This document shows positions 44,105 to 56,998 of a stretch of DNA of 64,000 nucleotides, piece after piece. The position numbers and the translations under genes were made by a program. How positions within the stretch are numbered: position 1 is the first letter of the stretch; each line of letters opens with the position of its first letter. The notes beneath the pieces were generated by a model. The model was not told the origin of the DNA and did no database searches. It saw nothing but the letters and a program-made list of their open reading frames with translations. Source of the stretch: Gymnothorax reevesii (taxonomy: Eukaryota > Chordata > Actinopteri > Anguilliformes > Muraenidae); assembly GCA_029721435.1 (NCBI GenBank), contig CM056592.1:32499611-32563610 (forward strand). Reading direction: 5' to 3'.

Positions 44105-47100
44105 TCAGGAGAGGTCCTATTCAATAATGCTTAGATTCACTGAGGCTGTCAGTAAACATTGAGGCCGGGTTTATCAAGTCTAATTTGATCCAATTACCAA
44201 CTTTATTTGATAAATTGACTGAATGAGTTACTCACGGGGTGATTATTTCTAAACATAATTTTTGTGAGTCTGTCTGTGCTCCAAGTGCTGTCTGTTCAGA
44301 GTTTATCCTCCTCTCTGACAGCGCAGGTACGCGGAGCCAGTTTCCTCTCTGTCTGCGGAGGGCAGAGTTTCTCAACAGTGTGGCAATAATCTGCCTTTTG
44401 CAAAGATTTAGCTGTAACCTTTTTTTGACAAGAGAACATATTTAAGTAGAATGGATCAAATTAAGCATACATCCCATATGTCTGTTGGAATCAGGCACAG
44501 CTTTTCTGACTGAAATCACTCAAAGAAAAATACTTATTTCAAGAAAACCTTTGAGGTTTTTTTGTTGTATATTTTTTGTTTATATTCTATGTTTGTACAA
44601 ACTTCTTGTTTGGTTTGAAGATTAATTTTGAGTGTAGTGTGATATGAGTTTGTCACAGATCAGATGATAAAGCACAGCAGTGGTTTGCAGCCCAGTAATG
44701 CCCGTAACTTCCTCTTCCAGGACAGCAGAGGACAGAGTTCCTACATGACTGCTGTGTGGCTTTTTTTCATCGAGATGTCTGAGTAAGGACTTGTGCATGC
44801 ACAGGACCCTGGAAAGATTTCTACCTCCCATGCACTTCATCAATTTTTAATACGTGGCAGGAACTTCACACCTCATACAACTTGCTCGAAATTTAGGCTG
44901 AAAAAATCCAAAGAAGCAGTATTGTTACCAAAAAAAAGCCCTTACTTGAAGATATCAATTATTAATTTCTGCAGAATAAAAATATAAGGATTGACATTCA
45001 AAGAACAGTATAAAAAGTAATTAATTCTATGAACAATACAACTGTGCACAAACTTACTGTTAATAGTTTATACACGTAATTATTCTGCACATTGTGCGCA
45101 GCAATAATGAATTAAGTGTTTCTAAAAACAAGTCAACTTGAAAAACTGTTACTCCTGACGAGACAGATAAAAAACTGACTGCAGGACAGAGAGAGGGGGC
45201 TGGAAAATAGTTTCCAAGCTGAGTGGCACGTCTGAAGGCTTCTCCAGGCACCGATGGAGGAGAACGGGCAACCTGCCAGATCAAATGGAAAGTTAAGATT
45301 TTTTTAATGAAAGCTTTAAAAAGCCTCACAAAGAAAATGTGTTCTTGACAGCCATGAGCAAATGTGATTATGCACAAATATCCTCCTTAAACTAGTGAAA
45401 ACTTGAATGCTTCTCGGCACCGTACTTCTTATTCCTACGGGAATGGGATGCGCTGGTCCAAATAATTATTTTTTTGTTTAGTAAGTTTACCCTTCTAAAC
45501 AATACCATCTACAGTTAGCGAGAGATGATAATATGGAAACTCGTTGCCTTGGCAATATGCTTATCCCTCGTATTTGGTCGTTGCTGAGGGAAGACTTGGT
45601 GAGAGAATGTTTTATTGTTTTGGGTAGTAACTTTTATTATGAAACATTTAATTATACATATTTGAATATATGCTCACCCCGGGATTCCCAGTTGCTTTTG
45701 TGTATACTGGATATTTTTCATGTCTATTTGCAGACAAACTACAATAACTTAAATGATGTTGCGCACACACTGTAATTAAAAGAAATTAAAAGAGAAAAAA
45801 GGACACACACAAAACTTTTGATATAAAGTTTATGCTCTCATTTCCCGTAACACTGTGATCCCTTGAATATCACTGGGCCAACTATTGCGAGCTTTTTTAA
45901 AATCTTGCATTTAGCCTCGGTTCTTGGCTTTGGAAAATTTGCTCACATCAGTTTTTCCATGAATGAAAACTACCGATTTATTCCGTTGTGGGCTTGCTAG
46001 GTGATGAACAATCATGCTAAGTGGAGGTGAGAGAATGGAATTGATTGATTGGCCATGCTATAAGAAAGGGTAAAGATTAACAAATATACATTTCTCATCA
46101 AATCTTAGAAAAAAATATAGGCTATTACACTTTTTACATCACTAATGTGCCCCACTGCACATTCTTTTTCTTGTGTTTCGTTTGAAATAGGTGCATTCCA
46201 ATTTTATCCCTTCACCGACAGTAATAGGCCATACGTTTAATCATTTCCTGTGTAACTCTTCAGTTATGACAGGGGAGTGGTGAGATATACGCTGCTCACA
46301 CATAGAGCACCTCTGCACTGGAGCATGGAATGGGATTATGGTTGCCATGTGTGACAAAAAAAGTAACTCAACAGCCACATTCCACAATGTATCCACTGCA
46401 GAAATTCAGCGTGCAGCAAACCTGTTTGCTACTGGCAGCCTCCTATTACTCAGGGGCTGGAGTTTGTCTTAATACACAAACAAAGCCATTAATTCAATCA
46501 TTTAAAGCCAAAATGTTTTGGAAGGTATGGAAATTAAATATATCTCTTGTATTCTTTATTGTTTCGGCTGATTTTCATGCGGAGAGGCGCCACTTAAACT
46601 CTCAATCCCACAATCAGCCCAAGATAAACACCAACTGTCACTATTAGCTCCCACATAATTATTTTACCAGATGTCCAGGATTCCTCTAGAGAGAACATCA
46701 GTTCAATTTATGACTTAGCACTGCACACATTGGATTGCTTTGTATTATTTAAAAAAATAATGAATGTTTTCTCCCCACAGTTAGCATTTTGAGTCTCAAA
46801 GCTAGGCCAAGTGTATTTCTATTTTTGACTTAGAATATATCTGCACTATTTGGACTGTTTAGGCAATAGAGTGGATGCCATTGTTCCATTATTTATTTTG
46901 TATGGCTTGTGCAATGCCTGAAAAAAATTGTGTTCACCTTGATAGCTAACGTTAAATAATCAACTGGCTGCTGTCATTGCTAACAGCTTGCTATTCTGGA
47001 ACAGGAGACTTAGCACTTTGGGACCAGGCTATTTCCTCAAGCAAAGGATGTGATGTAATTCCAAAAATTGCATCACTGATGCTTGAAATGTTTGAATTCT

Positions 47101-47825
47101 ACGCAAGAAAATAGCAAACTTGCAAGAAATTGCCACAATGCAACATCTCCATCCTCACCAGTCTCTCGCTATCTGTTCTGGAGTGTACTACGCCGAGCGA
47201 CAGAGAGTGAGGAGTATCCAGCATGCCGTTTGACTGTGCAAGTGCCCCTCTCAATACTTTATACAGTGTGTACCCTTGGCAGTAATAATGCACTAACAAA
47301 TATGTCCCTTGGATCTCAAGAGCTCACACTGGGCACTGCAGTTGCTGGGGTCCTCAGAAATTCACCTGCCAAGAGTGAGGTCGATTCAATGAGCAGTTTA
47401 TGAGAAAATAGATGGAAAGACAAATTCCTGGCATCTTATTTAGATTTAAAAAAAAAAAAATCTCATTCAGATAGACCCTCTATATTTTAAAGAACACACT
47501 GTTTTATGCACATTAGTTTTATTAGCTTGCATAATTGATACACAGCTTCTCCATGGTGTTCTTTTATGAATTTTGACTTTTATCTGTGTCACGAAGCAAT
47601 ATTTGTGTTGAGAATGTGAAACTCTGTGTCTAGGGCTGCATGAGTAAGTCACAGTGAGAGAGGTGCAGTGTATCTCCAGGTTTACACAGAGCGCCGGAGA
47701 ACTGCTCGCATACAGGAAGGTGTAAAAGCAGATGAAATTTTATATTGTCTTAAAGAGCTCGGAGAGGCCCACTCGGGAGAGGGGGAGAAAGTGTAGAGGA
47801 AAAAAAGAGAGCGGAAAGTCTTCAG
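44105..47825. other. No gene recognised
   Basis: Long AT-rich stretch. Short ORFs on both strands overlap without domains, and no TIR pair was found. Third-position G+C rises only near 47.7 kb, next to the candidate exon. Confidence 0.35.
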
Positions 47826-47882
47826 GAAGTGAATTTCTGTGCTGCGCAGGTTAATCCGCTGCCTCAGAGCGTGCAGCTGGGG

Positions 47883-48014
47883 ATGAGGGACGGCGAGGAG
47901 CTGATGAAAGCCGCGGAGCGCGCAGACCGCCTGCTTTCCAGGGCGCAGGAGCTGGAGGAACCGAATGCAGGACTGCGCGAGGAGAAGAATGAGTTTTTCA
48001 GGCGCTTTCACGCA
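47883..48014 (+). CDS. Putative coiled-coil exon, gene unknown
   Basis: From ATG at 47883 to the donor GTAAGT at 48015 the frame gives 44 residues: MRDGEELMKAAERADRLLSR, then AQELEEPNAGLREEKNEFFR and RFHA. Leucines and charged residues are spaced as in a coiled coil, with an early AAE..D.LL segment that recalls the CC1 box of dynein-adaptor coiled coils (AA..G). Third positions are strongly G/C. The exon leaves in phase 0. A weaker acceptor (TTTCTGTGCTGCGCAG, 47848) would extend the frame upstream by VNPLPQSVQLG. No downstream exon was confirmed; the 56.84-kb exon is on the same strand but begins with its own Met. Resemblance to adaptor proteins is only by pattern. Confidence 0.5.
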
Positions 48015-48375
48015 GTAAGTCTCGGTCCTCTTCACGCCTTCCTTTCCCCACCAAGATAAACTGACTGCCTGTCCTTGTGATTCGCGTTTTATTTGTTAAT
48101 ATGTGTGTATTTCATTTCGCGCAGATGTAGTGATACTTGGTGTTTTCTGGTTGACGAAGCAGAGTTCTGAACATAGCAATTATTTAAACTGCCGGGGGCT
48201 GGTGCCCTGCAGTTAATGACGGGTCTCAGCGAGTGAGAGTCCGTGAGCCAGTCACTGCTGCTGTCCCAGCAATTTTTTTTCCTCCGTTCTTTAATAATGC
48301 TCTCATGGGTTTTATTACAGAGCTGAGTGATGTCCAGGAAAGTATTTTGTGGAGAGAGCAGATTGATGGAGCTTC

Positions 48376-48383
48376 ATTATTAA

Positions 48384-48417
<34 letters not shown>

Positions 48418-48418
48418 G
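48376..48418 (+). repeat. (TTA)n microsatellite
   Basis: Roughly fourteen TTA/ATT trinucleotides, slightly interrupted at the left. The neighbouring DNA to 49400 holds no recognised feature except a T tract at 48736-48750. Confidence 0.9.
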
Positions 48419-49422
48419 TGGTTCATGAAGAAGCTGCCCTTCTGTCTCGCAGCTGAAATACACATTTAGGGATCAAATCACCAGACGCAGTGACCCCAAC
48501 TCCCCCCCAGTGTACGGTCTCTGTGTGTGCATTTTGTGCGTTTGTGTGAGAGTGTTGAATAGCGGCCAGTAAACTGTAGGAGTGATTTACCGACCTTGTG
48601 TAGGACCGTACGTCTGGCCCACTGACGGTCACTGACAGTCACTCCACAGACACGGCTGGGGGATGCTTGTCTGGACAGTAGGAATATTGGCTCAGTCTGT
48701 AGACCAGCTATTGTGCTGTGGAGTTGGAGGGGGTGTTTTTTTTTTTTTTTTCTGAGCGTGGAAGTGGAATAAATTGAATGCCCAACGCGTGCGCTCTCCT
48801 TGATTCGTCTCTTATCTCACACATGTTGTAGTTGAGTCCAGTTCTCTGTCTGGCACGAACATTTATTGGGCCGAATCCCCACTATATGGAAGCTGACACC
48901 AAAGTGATCAAATACAGTCCTTATTGTAATTTAAAACTTGTTTAATTAGGCTGAAAACAAAAGGTCAGTACCAGGATAATTATGGTAAGTGCATCTTAAA
49001 TGTCTAGGGGATAAACACCTTGATTAATAAGCAAAATTTTTTGGGGTAATACATTCTGTCTCGCCCTCAAACAATAAATTATGGTGGGAATGTGATTATA
49101 CATTATGCAGCTAAGTTTTTCACTTTTTAACATTTTCAAGGACAAACATTAAGATGAACTGGAATAATTTGCCTACTTCTGCTTGGGGTTGCTGATATTA
49201 AAGGGCCCAGGCAATTGCTGAACTAATACCTTTATTATATGGACAGTACATTATTAGGGCCATTGGTATTTATTAAAGAACCTTAATGTTCACAATCAGC
49301 TGAGATTTCAAATGGAAAATGCTGAAAAAAGAAACATTAATGTTTTAACATTAATCATGCCGAGTTCAGACAGCTCTGCTGAGGGCGAGATCCTCAGTGT
49401 GCTACACACTGCTAAATATCCA

Positions 49423-49467
<45 letters not shown>
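49423..49467 (+). repeat. (CT)n microsatellite
   Basis: About 22 CT dinucleotides after ATCCAGG. It creates the Ser-Leu runs of short ORFs crossing it, which are not genes. Confidence 0.95.
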
Positions 49468-49468
<1 letters not shown>

Positions 49469-50089
49469 CTGTGCCTCCCTCTGGTCTGGATATTTCAGCA
49501 GCTCCTTAAGCAACTGGATTCAATATCTTTAAGTAAAATGAATAAAACAAGCATTCCTCTTGGGACGGTCTGTGAACTGCCAAGCGACGACTCTCTATTA
49601 CCGGGCCTTTTGATTTGTGGTAAAAAAAAAACAGTGACCTGCTGTAAAATGGATCTTGCGCCCCCACTTGTGGCGTAATTTTTCCATCCCTCTTGGAAAC
49701 ACATTTGTCATTTTCTTCATTCCTGTTATACCTCAGCCTCGACTGGGCTCAGCTGTGCGATGGCTGGAGGCATTTCCGTCTCGCCGTCCAGATGATGACC
49801 TATGTCAGGACGCATCTCAAGCATCTCTCAGCAGGAGAATACTGTAATGGAGTAATGGTGCGGACTTTAGCTGATAGTAATATAACCTACACTGGTACCC
49901 TTGCAGTCTGTAGGTTTAAAATAGGGCACGTTCTGCATTTGTCTTTGCTAGATTCATAGACTTAATTTTCCTCCCATCCTTAAAAACTGAATTACACTTA
50001 ACGAAAATATAAGCGCCCCATGTGAATTATTTATGTAACATGAAATGTGTTACCCTGAATGAGCTGATAATGTCTTAATTGTGCTAAAT

Positions 50090-50830
50090 GGTTATTTTTC
50101 TTGATTTGTATACAACATTTGTGTTGATCTCTGCCAGTGAGCACCTGCTCAGTGATGAATTGATTCCCCCCACAACACAGGTGTGGCACGTGCAGACGCT
50201 GCTCAAATAGCGTGAACAGAGCTCAGACACTCTAAAACTGGGGACAATAAAAGGCCACCCCAAAATGTCAAATTTCAGCAGAAGCCACCATGCCAAAAAT
50301 GTCGCAAATCATGCGGGAACGCACCATAGGAAAGCTGGATGCAGGAATGTCCACCAGAGCGGTTGCTGCACAGCTGAATGTTCACTATCGGACAATAGGG
50401 CGTTTAAGAGTTCGTTTTGACAGACTGGCAGTACAGCAAATCGACCTCACCCTCGTCATCAGCGTGAGACCACATGAGCACAAGATCGTCACATCCGACT
50501 TCTCCACTTGCGCGATGGCCTCAGACCAGCAACACGCACAGCAGATGAAACAGTTGGTCTGCACAACAGACGCATCACACCTCAAACTGTCCCGAACCGC
50601 CTGAGAGAAGCCAACCTACACGCTTGTCGTCCTCATCGTGATCCCAACCGTGTCTACGAGCATCCCTGACTGCCATACGCCACTATCTTTCTTTAATGAA
50701 CAGTAATCTGTTGCATATTGAACAATAAAATGAATTGTATATGACTTAATATATTGTAAAACACTTAATGCTAATTAAAGTTTAAAAGTGTCAAATGGGG
50801 CGTTAATATTTTTTTTAAGTGTATAAACAA
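50090..50830 (+). mobile_element. Tc1-like relic with N-terminal transposase segment
   Basis: ATG at 50290 opens MPKMSQIMRERTIGKLDAGM, then STRAVAAQLNVHYRTIGRLR, a clear helix-turn-helix of a Tc1-like transposase. Farther on, in shifted frames, appear CCACATGAGCACAAGATCGT, CAGACGCATCACACCTCAAA and CGAACCGCCTGAGAGAAGCC, corresponding to the second helix-turn-helix (RNRLREA). The DDE catalytic domain is absent: after about 50665 the sequence becomes AT-rich and non-coding. Terminal repeats were not fixed. Inactive, internally deleted. Confidence 0.7.
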
Positions 50831-50834
50831 ATAT

Positions 50835-52690
50835 ACTCTTCGTATATTTTGCTCATATGCTTTGTAATTATATCAGTGGCTATTTCTGGCTGTGAGGTAT
50901 GGCTAACAAAATCAATTATCCAAGAAATAAAATCCAAATTGTGCAGTTTTACTGGAAATATTCATTATTTTTGAAAGACAATTTCCTTCTGACAGCACTG
51001 CTGAATCCTTTCATTCTCCTATTAACTCTCCATTCACAGTCATAATGTTTCCAAGGGTTTGTGCAATTATTATTTTTATATAAATATATTTTTTATAGGT
51101 GAAAGATAGATTTCATACAGATTTTGGATGATGGGCAAAAAACTTGTTCCTGAGGAAACCAAAGATGTGGATCATTCAGTGCATGTGAAATTGAATCAAC
51201 ATTTTCTTGCTGATTAATTGCATTTCGAGTATCGGTGCTCCAATCGGTGGCTGGATGCCAGTGAAGCATGAATCATTCTTTGCGAATCAGTTGAATGATT
51301 ACTGATTTTTTAGCGGTCAAGGCTGATCAGTGAGGTTGACTGGAAATATGCATTTACTGGAAAAACTGGATGTTATGTCTGATTGTGGTTAGCAGTACAT
51401 TTAGAATTATTTTCATGTTATTTTTTTGCAGATGTGGTCCATTACGAATGAAGAATTCCAGGAACATTGATAGTAATGGTGAACTTAGTAGTTAAGAGTA
51501 GTGATAAGGAGGTCATGGTGATTTCAAATAGTTTCCCCACATTAGAGGAGGTGAAGTACATTTTGGCCTTTGGAAACTGTAGATGAAGTGAGCAGTACCA
51601 TCTGCTTTAGGGGTTCAGATCCAGTGGTTTGAAGGCCGTGGAAGAGCAACAGAACACGGATGGGTGAGAGGAAATGATGGATCCTATTTTCCTTTCTACT
51701 AGGCAAACTTTTGTTATCTTATCAGTCTCCTTGCCTCATGAAAAATCACTGCGGGCTCCCTTTGAACCTTCAGCCTTCTCCACTTTGAGGTTCTGATCTT
51801 TTCTTGCTGCCCGAGGACCTGGTCCTAAATCTAATTTCAGGCCATCCAATCCCTCCTTCGTGCTCTTTAGATTGAGATAACTCTCTGGAAGGGTTGAGCA
51901 GGGACTCTGCGTGGAAAAAGCATTTGAACCTGGTGGATAATGTCCTCTCTTCTGAGACAGGTCCCCTCTCAGTGTGAAATCTTCGGCCACCGGCCCCTCC
52001 TTAGGGATTCTGTGTATGATCTTCTCCGATAAACTCCATTTTGTTTTCGCCCTCTCCCTCGAGCACAACTCATTATACAGTATGTTCTAATTGATTATTA
52101 CATGGACTTGCACAGATATTAATAGATTAAATTTGCACATTCTCAGCAATTTTAACAGCTTAAATATGAACAATAGATATGGTTAGGCCCCGTTTTTCAT
52201 GAATTTGTATAATTTTTAGTAAAAAATTGCCGGGCGGTCCCGTCACTGCAGAAGTTACTGGCTCCGCTACACAAAAAAAGGGTAGGCTAGCATTGACTTT
52301 TGATGTGTCCTATTTGCCGCTGCTTATTTTATTGACACGTGCATGTCCATACTCAGCTTATCACATTAAGAGGGCTGGTGCACCTCTGCAGACGATAGGT
52401 GCCAGTGGAGGAGTGGTAGGATCAGTCAGTCTTTCTGCTCAGCCAGATCTTCAGATCTGTTAGTGTCGCAGGTTTATTTGTTTGGCTCGTTTTTTTGATC
52501 GTATATCGGGAAAGAGCAAGATGATGCTCAGCAGCTCCGCTCAAGTCTCCACTCATCAGTTTTTTGCTTTTATCTTTTTTCATAAAGACCGAGATGATGC
52601 TCAGTGGCTCCAGTTGGCTCTTGACTCATTAATTCATCGTTTCCCCGTCGCTCCTACTTCCTGAAGGTCCGACTGGTAGCATCGCTGGCA
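50835..52690. other. No gene recognised
   Basis: Mostly AT-rich. A 110-codon minus-strand frame (52068-51736) rich in Lys, Ser and Pro has no known domain. The part 52500-52640 contains a diverged short tandem duplication (GATGATGCTCAGCAGCTCC / GATGATGCTCAGTGGCTCC) just before the LINE. Confidence 0.35.
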
Positions 52691-52699
52691 AACGTTACT

Positions 52700-54725
52700 A
52701 AAGGTCACAGCGATGGTGGAAAGACCCAGCTGGGCTCAGCCCGAAGAGGCTACGGAGAGCTGCCTCCACTTGGGCCCACCATCCACGAGGAGAGGAGTAG
52801 GAGTTTAGTGCAGTGTAGACCGGGTGGCAGACAGGGGCGGAAGCCCTTGCATTCTGGACCCCGGACATGGAAACTAGCTCTTCCGACATGGAACATCACC
52901 TCACTGGTGGGTAAGGAGCCAGAGCTTGTGGGGGAGGTTGAGTGGTACCAGCTAAATATAGTCAGACTCACTTCCACATATATCTCTAGCTCCGGAACCA
53001 AGCTCCTTGATAGGGGTTGGACTCTCTCCTTTTCTGGAGTTGCCCAAGGTGAGAGGCGGTGAGCAGGCGTGGGGCTACTTGTGTCCCCCTCGGCTGAGTG
53101 CTGTTGTGTTGGAGTCCATCCCGGTGAACAAGAAGGTCTCTACAATTCGCTTGTGGGTTGCGGAGGGTAATGCTCTGACTGTTGTTTGTGCTTTCGCACC
53201 AGAGAGCAGTTCAGAGTAGAGTCCCTGGGTGGGGTCCTGGAGAAGGCTTCTACTGGTGATTCCATAGTTCTGCTGGGAGACTTCCGTGCTCTCGTGGGCA
53301 ATGACAAAGACCGTTGGAGTGGAGTGATTTGGAGAAACGGCCGCCTGATCTGAATCTGAGCGGTGCTTTGTTATTGGATTTCTGTGCTAATCATAGATTA
53401 GCAGAGGGGCATAGATTAGCAGAGTTGATTCAATAGAAAGGGGACCAGAGGGTGTGCTTTAATTATAGGGGGATCACACTGCTCAGCCTCCCAGGAAATG
53501 TCAATGTCAGGGTGCTGGAAAGGCAGCAATCTGGGGTCCATTCTGGCTATGGAACAGTGGACTAACTTTTTACCCTTGCTTGGATACTGGAGAGGTATTG
53601 GGAGTTTGCCCATCCAGCCTACTTGCATTTTGTGGACATGGCTTATGACTATGTACCACAAGGTATCCTGCAGGGGTGCTGCGGGAGTATGGGGCTCCAG
53701 GGCTGTTAATTCGAGCAGTTGGGCCCTGTAAAACCAAAGCCGGAGTTGTGTCCACATTCTTGGCATTAAGTCGGACTCTTTTCTGGTTGATGTTGGACTC
53801 TGCCAAGGGTGTGCCTTGTCACCTATTCTGTTCATGATTTTCATGGACACTATATTAAGGTGCAGCTGAGGTTTGGAGGGTGTCGAGTTTCATGGCCTCA
53901 AGATTACATCTCTGCTGTTTGCAGATGATGTGGTCCTGTTGGCTTCATTATGCTGTGACCTCCAACACACTCTGGAGCGGCTCGCTGCTGAATGTGAAGT
54001 GGTCAGAATGAGGATCAGCACCTCCAAATCTGAGGCTATGGTTCTCTCCAAGGAAAAGGTGGATTGTCCCCTTCAAGTGGGGGGTGAGTTGTTACCCTAA
54101 GTGGAAGAGTTCAAGTATCTTGGGGTCTTGTTTTTGTTGTTGGAGCGAGAGATTGACAGATGGATCGTTTCAGCATCTACAGTGAAGTGAGCGTTGTGCC
54201 GGTCCATTGTGGCGACAAAAGAGCTAAGGGTACAAGCAAAGCTCTTGATTTACTGGTCAATCTACCTTCTAACCCTCACCTATGGTCACAAACTCTGGGT
54301 AGTGACTGAAAGAATAAGATCATGAATACAAGCGGCCAAAATTGGCTTTCTCGGTATGGCAGCTGGGCTGAGCCTTAGGGACAGGGTGAGGAGTTCGGAC
54401 GTCCGGGAGCGGTTCTGAGTAGAATCGCTGCTTCTTCGTGTCAAGAGAAGTCAGTTGAGGTGGTTCGGGCATCTGGTCCGGATGCCTCCTGGTTGCCTCT
54501 CCTCAGAGGTGTTCCAGGCATGTCCAACTGGGAGGAGCCCCAAAGCAGACCCAAGACACACTGGAAGGATTATACCTCCCGGCTGGCCTGGGAACAGCTT
54601 TGGATCCCCCAGGTAGAGTTGGAGGAAGTGGCTGGGGAGGGGGGACCTGAGCCTGTCTGCTTAGTCTGTTACCCCCGTGACCCGGCCCTGGATAAGCGGC
54701 AGAAAACAGATGGATGGATGGACAA
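52700..54725 (+). pseudogene. Non-LTR retrotransposon (APE-type), decayed, with TGGA tail
   Basis: The element reads in order: endonuclease start TWKLALPTWNITSLVGKEPE (about 52865), DRGWTLSFSGVAQGERR (53010), a VLLGDFRALVGN-like block near 53265; RT with LLFADDVVLLAS (about 53905; FADD is the catalytic box) and MRISTSKSEAMVLS; then EEFKYLGVLF (54105), LTYGHKLWV (54285), SLRDRVRSSDV and SQLRWFGHLVRMPPG (54455). It ends with GGATAAGCGGCAGAAAACAG and a GATGGATGGATGG tail (54706-54722). The set and the tail are those of a very common fish LINE. Stops and frameshifts (for example 53340, 54100, 54305) and gaps between endonuclease and RT make it inactive. Clade not assigned. Confidence 0.85.
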
Positions 54726-54744
54726 CAGCAGAACCTAAGAGGTC

Positions 54745-56440
54745 CAGTCTGTTTAAGCTAATGGCTATGTAAATTTTTTTTAGTGTCTTTGCTTAACGAA
54801 ATAGTTAAACGTAAGGAATTGCAGCAATGTCGGTGAAAAGAAACTGGCTGATGTTTTTCGGATAGCTGGACCAAATGAATGTATTCTTACTAGGAGGTGA
54901 GTCAGTTCCTCTCGTTCACCTGCAACGATTCATTCAAAATGGATGAAATATTCTCGAACAACACAAGGGGAGTTGCTCTTTCAAGTAGAAATGTGGAAAC
55001 TGTCGTTGACTGTCTAAAACCCAACTATACAGAGTAATATTCTGACCAGCTGCCTGCCATACAATGGGTCTGCCAGCCACAGTCAGTCCTGGAAGTGCCA
55101 GGATTACATTCCATCCCGGTGTGCTAAGTCCTGCGGTTTCAGGTTTGATTCAAATAGTTTTTACATTTCTTTTATTCTTTCATCACTGTATGTCCAGTCT
55201 GGTGACTTGAACTGCAAGTTATGCGAGCGAGTACAGTTCTTGGGCAATCTGCACTGTTGGGTGTTTATTGCGGCATGAGCGTAGTTTGTTATGACTGCGT
55301 TTGACACAGTGCACCCACTGCTTTTGGGCAGCATTACAATGGAGCTCTTCAATGCTCTTTCTGTGGGACTTCGAATGCCATCTCATAGTGGCGGAATTGC
55401 CAAGTCTGTGGGGTTACTCTGGATTTTTTTTGTTTCTTTCTACTATAAGTGAAATATTGCAGCCCTTTATTGTCCAAAATGGCGCGATACATCTAGTGAA
55501 CAGAGAAAACTTTCTCATTATTGGCTTTTTTATTACACAGTGTTGAGGACATTATCCTTACTCTGGTGATATATGATTGGCAGCTGGCTTTGAGTGCAAA
55601 CATTTAAGGGCCAGTTAGTTTAATGAATAAAACATTGCTATAGCCATGCTGTGCTACTCATTTTTATATATTTTTGATTCCTGTGAATCTTAAGTACCTC
55701 CTATTATGGAAAAATATGAACTTTCCAATTGGTTCAGTATGTGGCTTTTCCGTGTGTTTGTGTGTAAATGTGCATACGTATATAAATGTATGTGTGTGTG
55801 TGCGCGCATGCACCTGTGTGTTTGTGTGTGTGTGTGTGTGTGCGCGCGCATGCGCACCAGCGTCAGTGCGCTTATGCTGTATGAAAGAGTGCCTGTAATT
55901 CCATTGGCTGTCTGTCCATTTCAAATTTTAGCTCTTGCCTACAGGCTGGTAATTCATACAGAACATTATATAGAATGAACAAAACCTCTCGTGTCTCCGC
56001 ATTGGTCGAATGCCACGGCAGTGTCCACAATGTGTGTGTGGGTATAAACAACGATCTCTCTGTGGAAAGAGGAAAAAAACGACGCTGTAACAGATCTTAC
56101 GGCTGCGCTACCATCGTGTATTTTGCATTTCATTTCGTGAGAGAAGGAGTTATCGCTTGAGCTTGTGGCTTGATACTGACAATGAGCCTCAGAAGCTGAA
56201 ACCTTTCAGACAATAGGTCACACTACACCCTGCCCTCAGGGACCGCTGTAGCCCCGCAGTTGGAGAGGGACGGGACACCTGCATGCAGAGAGGAGCGGAG
56301 AGTTTAAGGAGAGGGAAGGGACACCTGTAAGTGGAGAGGAGCGGTGAGTTTTCGGAGAAGGCGCAGTCTGGGACCAAGGGCTAGGGACGGCATTCGGAGC
56401 CAGGGGAAAACGTGGCGTCGGAGAAACCGTTTTGTTTTCA
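54745..56440. other. Unassigned DNA with a TG-rich patch
   Basis: No exon-like frame recognised. An alternating TG/CG/CA-rich patch lies at 55755-55855 (TGTGTGTGTGTGCGCGCATG). G+C rises after 56.2 kb towards the putative exon. Confidence 0.4.
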
Positions 56441-56459
56441 GCTGCACCCCGGCAGTACC

Positions 56460-56842
56460 CGCAGAGAGAGAGAGAGAGAGAGAGAAAAAGAGAGAGAAAG
56501 GGAGGGAGAGAGAGAGAGAGCTGCTGATTGAGAGAAAAGAACTGTCTGAAAAGCAGGGCCGCAGGAGCCAGATGAAAGGTGTGGACCTCAAACGGAGCCG
56601 GGATTAAGGTGCGGGTACAATGGTTTGAGGGTGCGGGTACGCAGGAGCACTCCGGCTGGTTTTGGCACGGAAAGACGGAATAGTAAATTACCGCTCTGGG
56701 TTTTTTCTTTGGGTCCCGAGAGCAGCCCTCAGATCAGATCGGACGCATTGAGCGCGCTTCTTTTTGGTTTCCTCTCGCGGAGTAGGCAGAGGGAGAGTCG
56801 CGGTGAGGCCTGCGGAAGAGCGGAGGGCGTATCGTGCGGAAA
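56460..56842 (+). promoter_or_regulatory. Candidate 5' UTR/promoter with GA tracts
   Basis: GA runs at 56463-56485 and 56489-56520 are followed by 320 bp of G+C-rich DNA with several CpG (GGGTGCGGGTACGCAGGAGC, GAGTCGCGGTGAGGCCTGCG) leading to the ATG at 56843. No TATA box is seen. CpG content and the GA-rich leader are in keeping with a vertebrate CpG-type promoter; this is inference without transcript data. Confidence 0.4.
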
Positions 56843-56988
56843 ATGTCGCTCGGTACCAGACGGCAGCGGTGCCGGTCCCTCACAGACTGCTCCAGAGACA
56901 CCAATGGCCTGCATCCAGAGCCGGAATCAGAAGAGCTGGACTGGGATAACTTTAGTATGACCCTACAGGAGCGCTTGGCAGCTGTAGG
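56843..56988 (+). CDS. Putative first coding exon, gene unknown
   Basis: ATG at 56843 sits in AAAATGTC and opens MSLGTRRQRCRSLTDCSRDT, then NGLHPEPESEELDWDNFSMT and LQERLAAV, ending in phase 1 before a donor GTAACT (56989). Strong G/C bias in third positions and a sharp switch to a TG repeat right after the donor argue for a true exon. The segment has a basic Ser-rich start and an acidic middle, the look of a scaffold or cytoskeletal protein N-terminus, but I cannot name it. The next exon is not visible; the 45-bp minisatellite would lie in its first intron. A downstream alternative donor is at 57005 (GCAGGTTTGT). Confidence 0.5.
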
Positions 56989-56998
56989 TAACTGTGTG

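Noticed and set aside
51736..52068. 110-codon minus-strand ORF as a LINE ORF1
   Set aside because: It is on the opposite strand to the LINE that follows and shows no coiled coil or RNA-binding motif.
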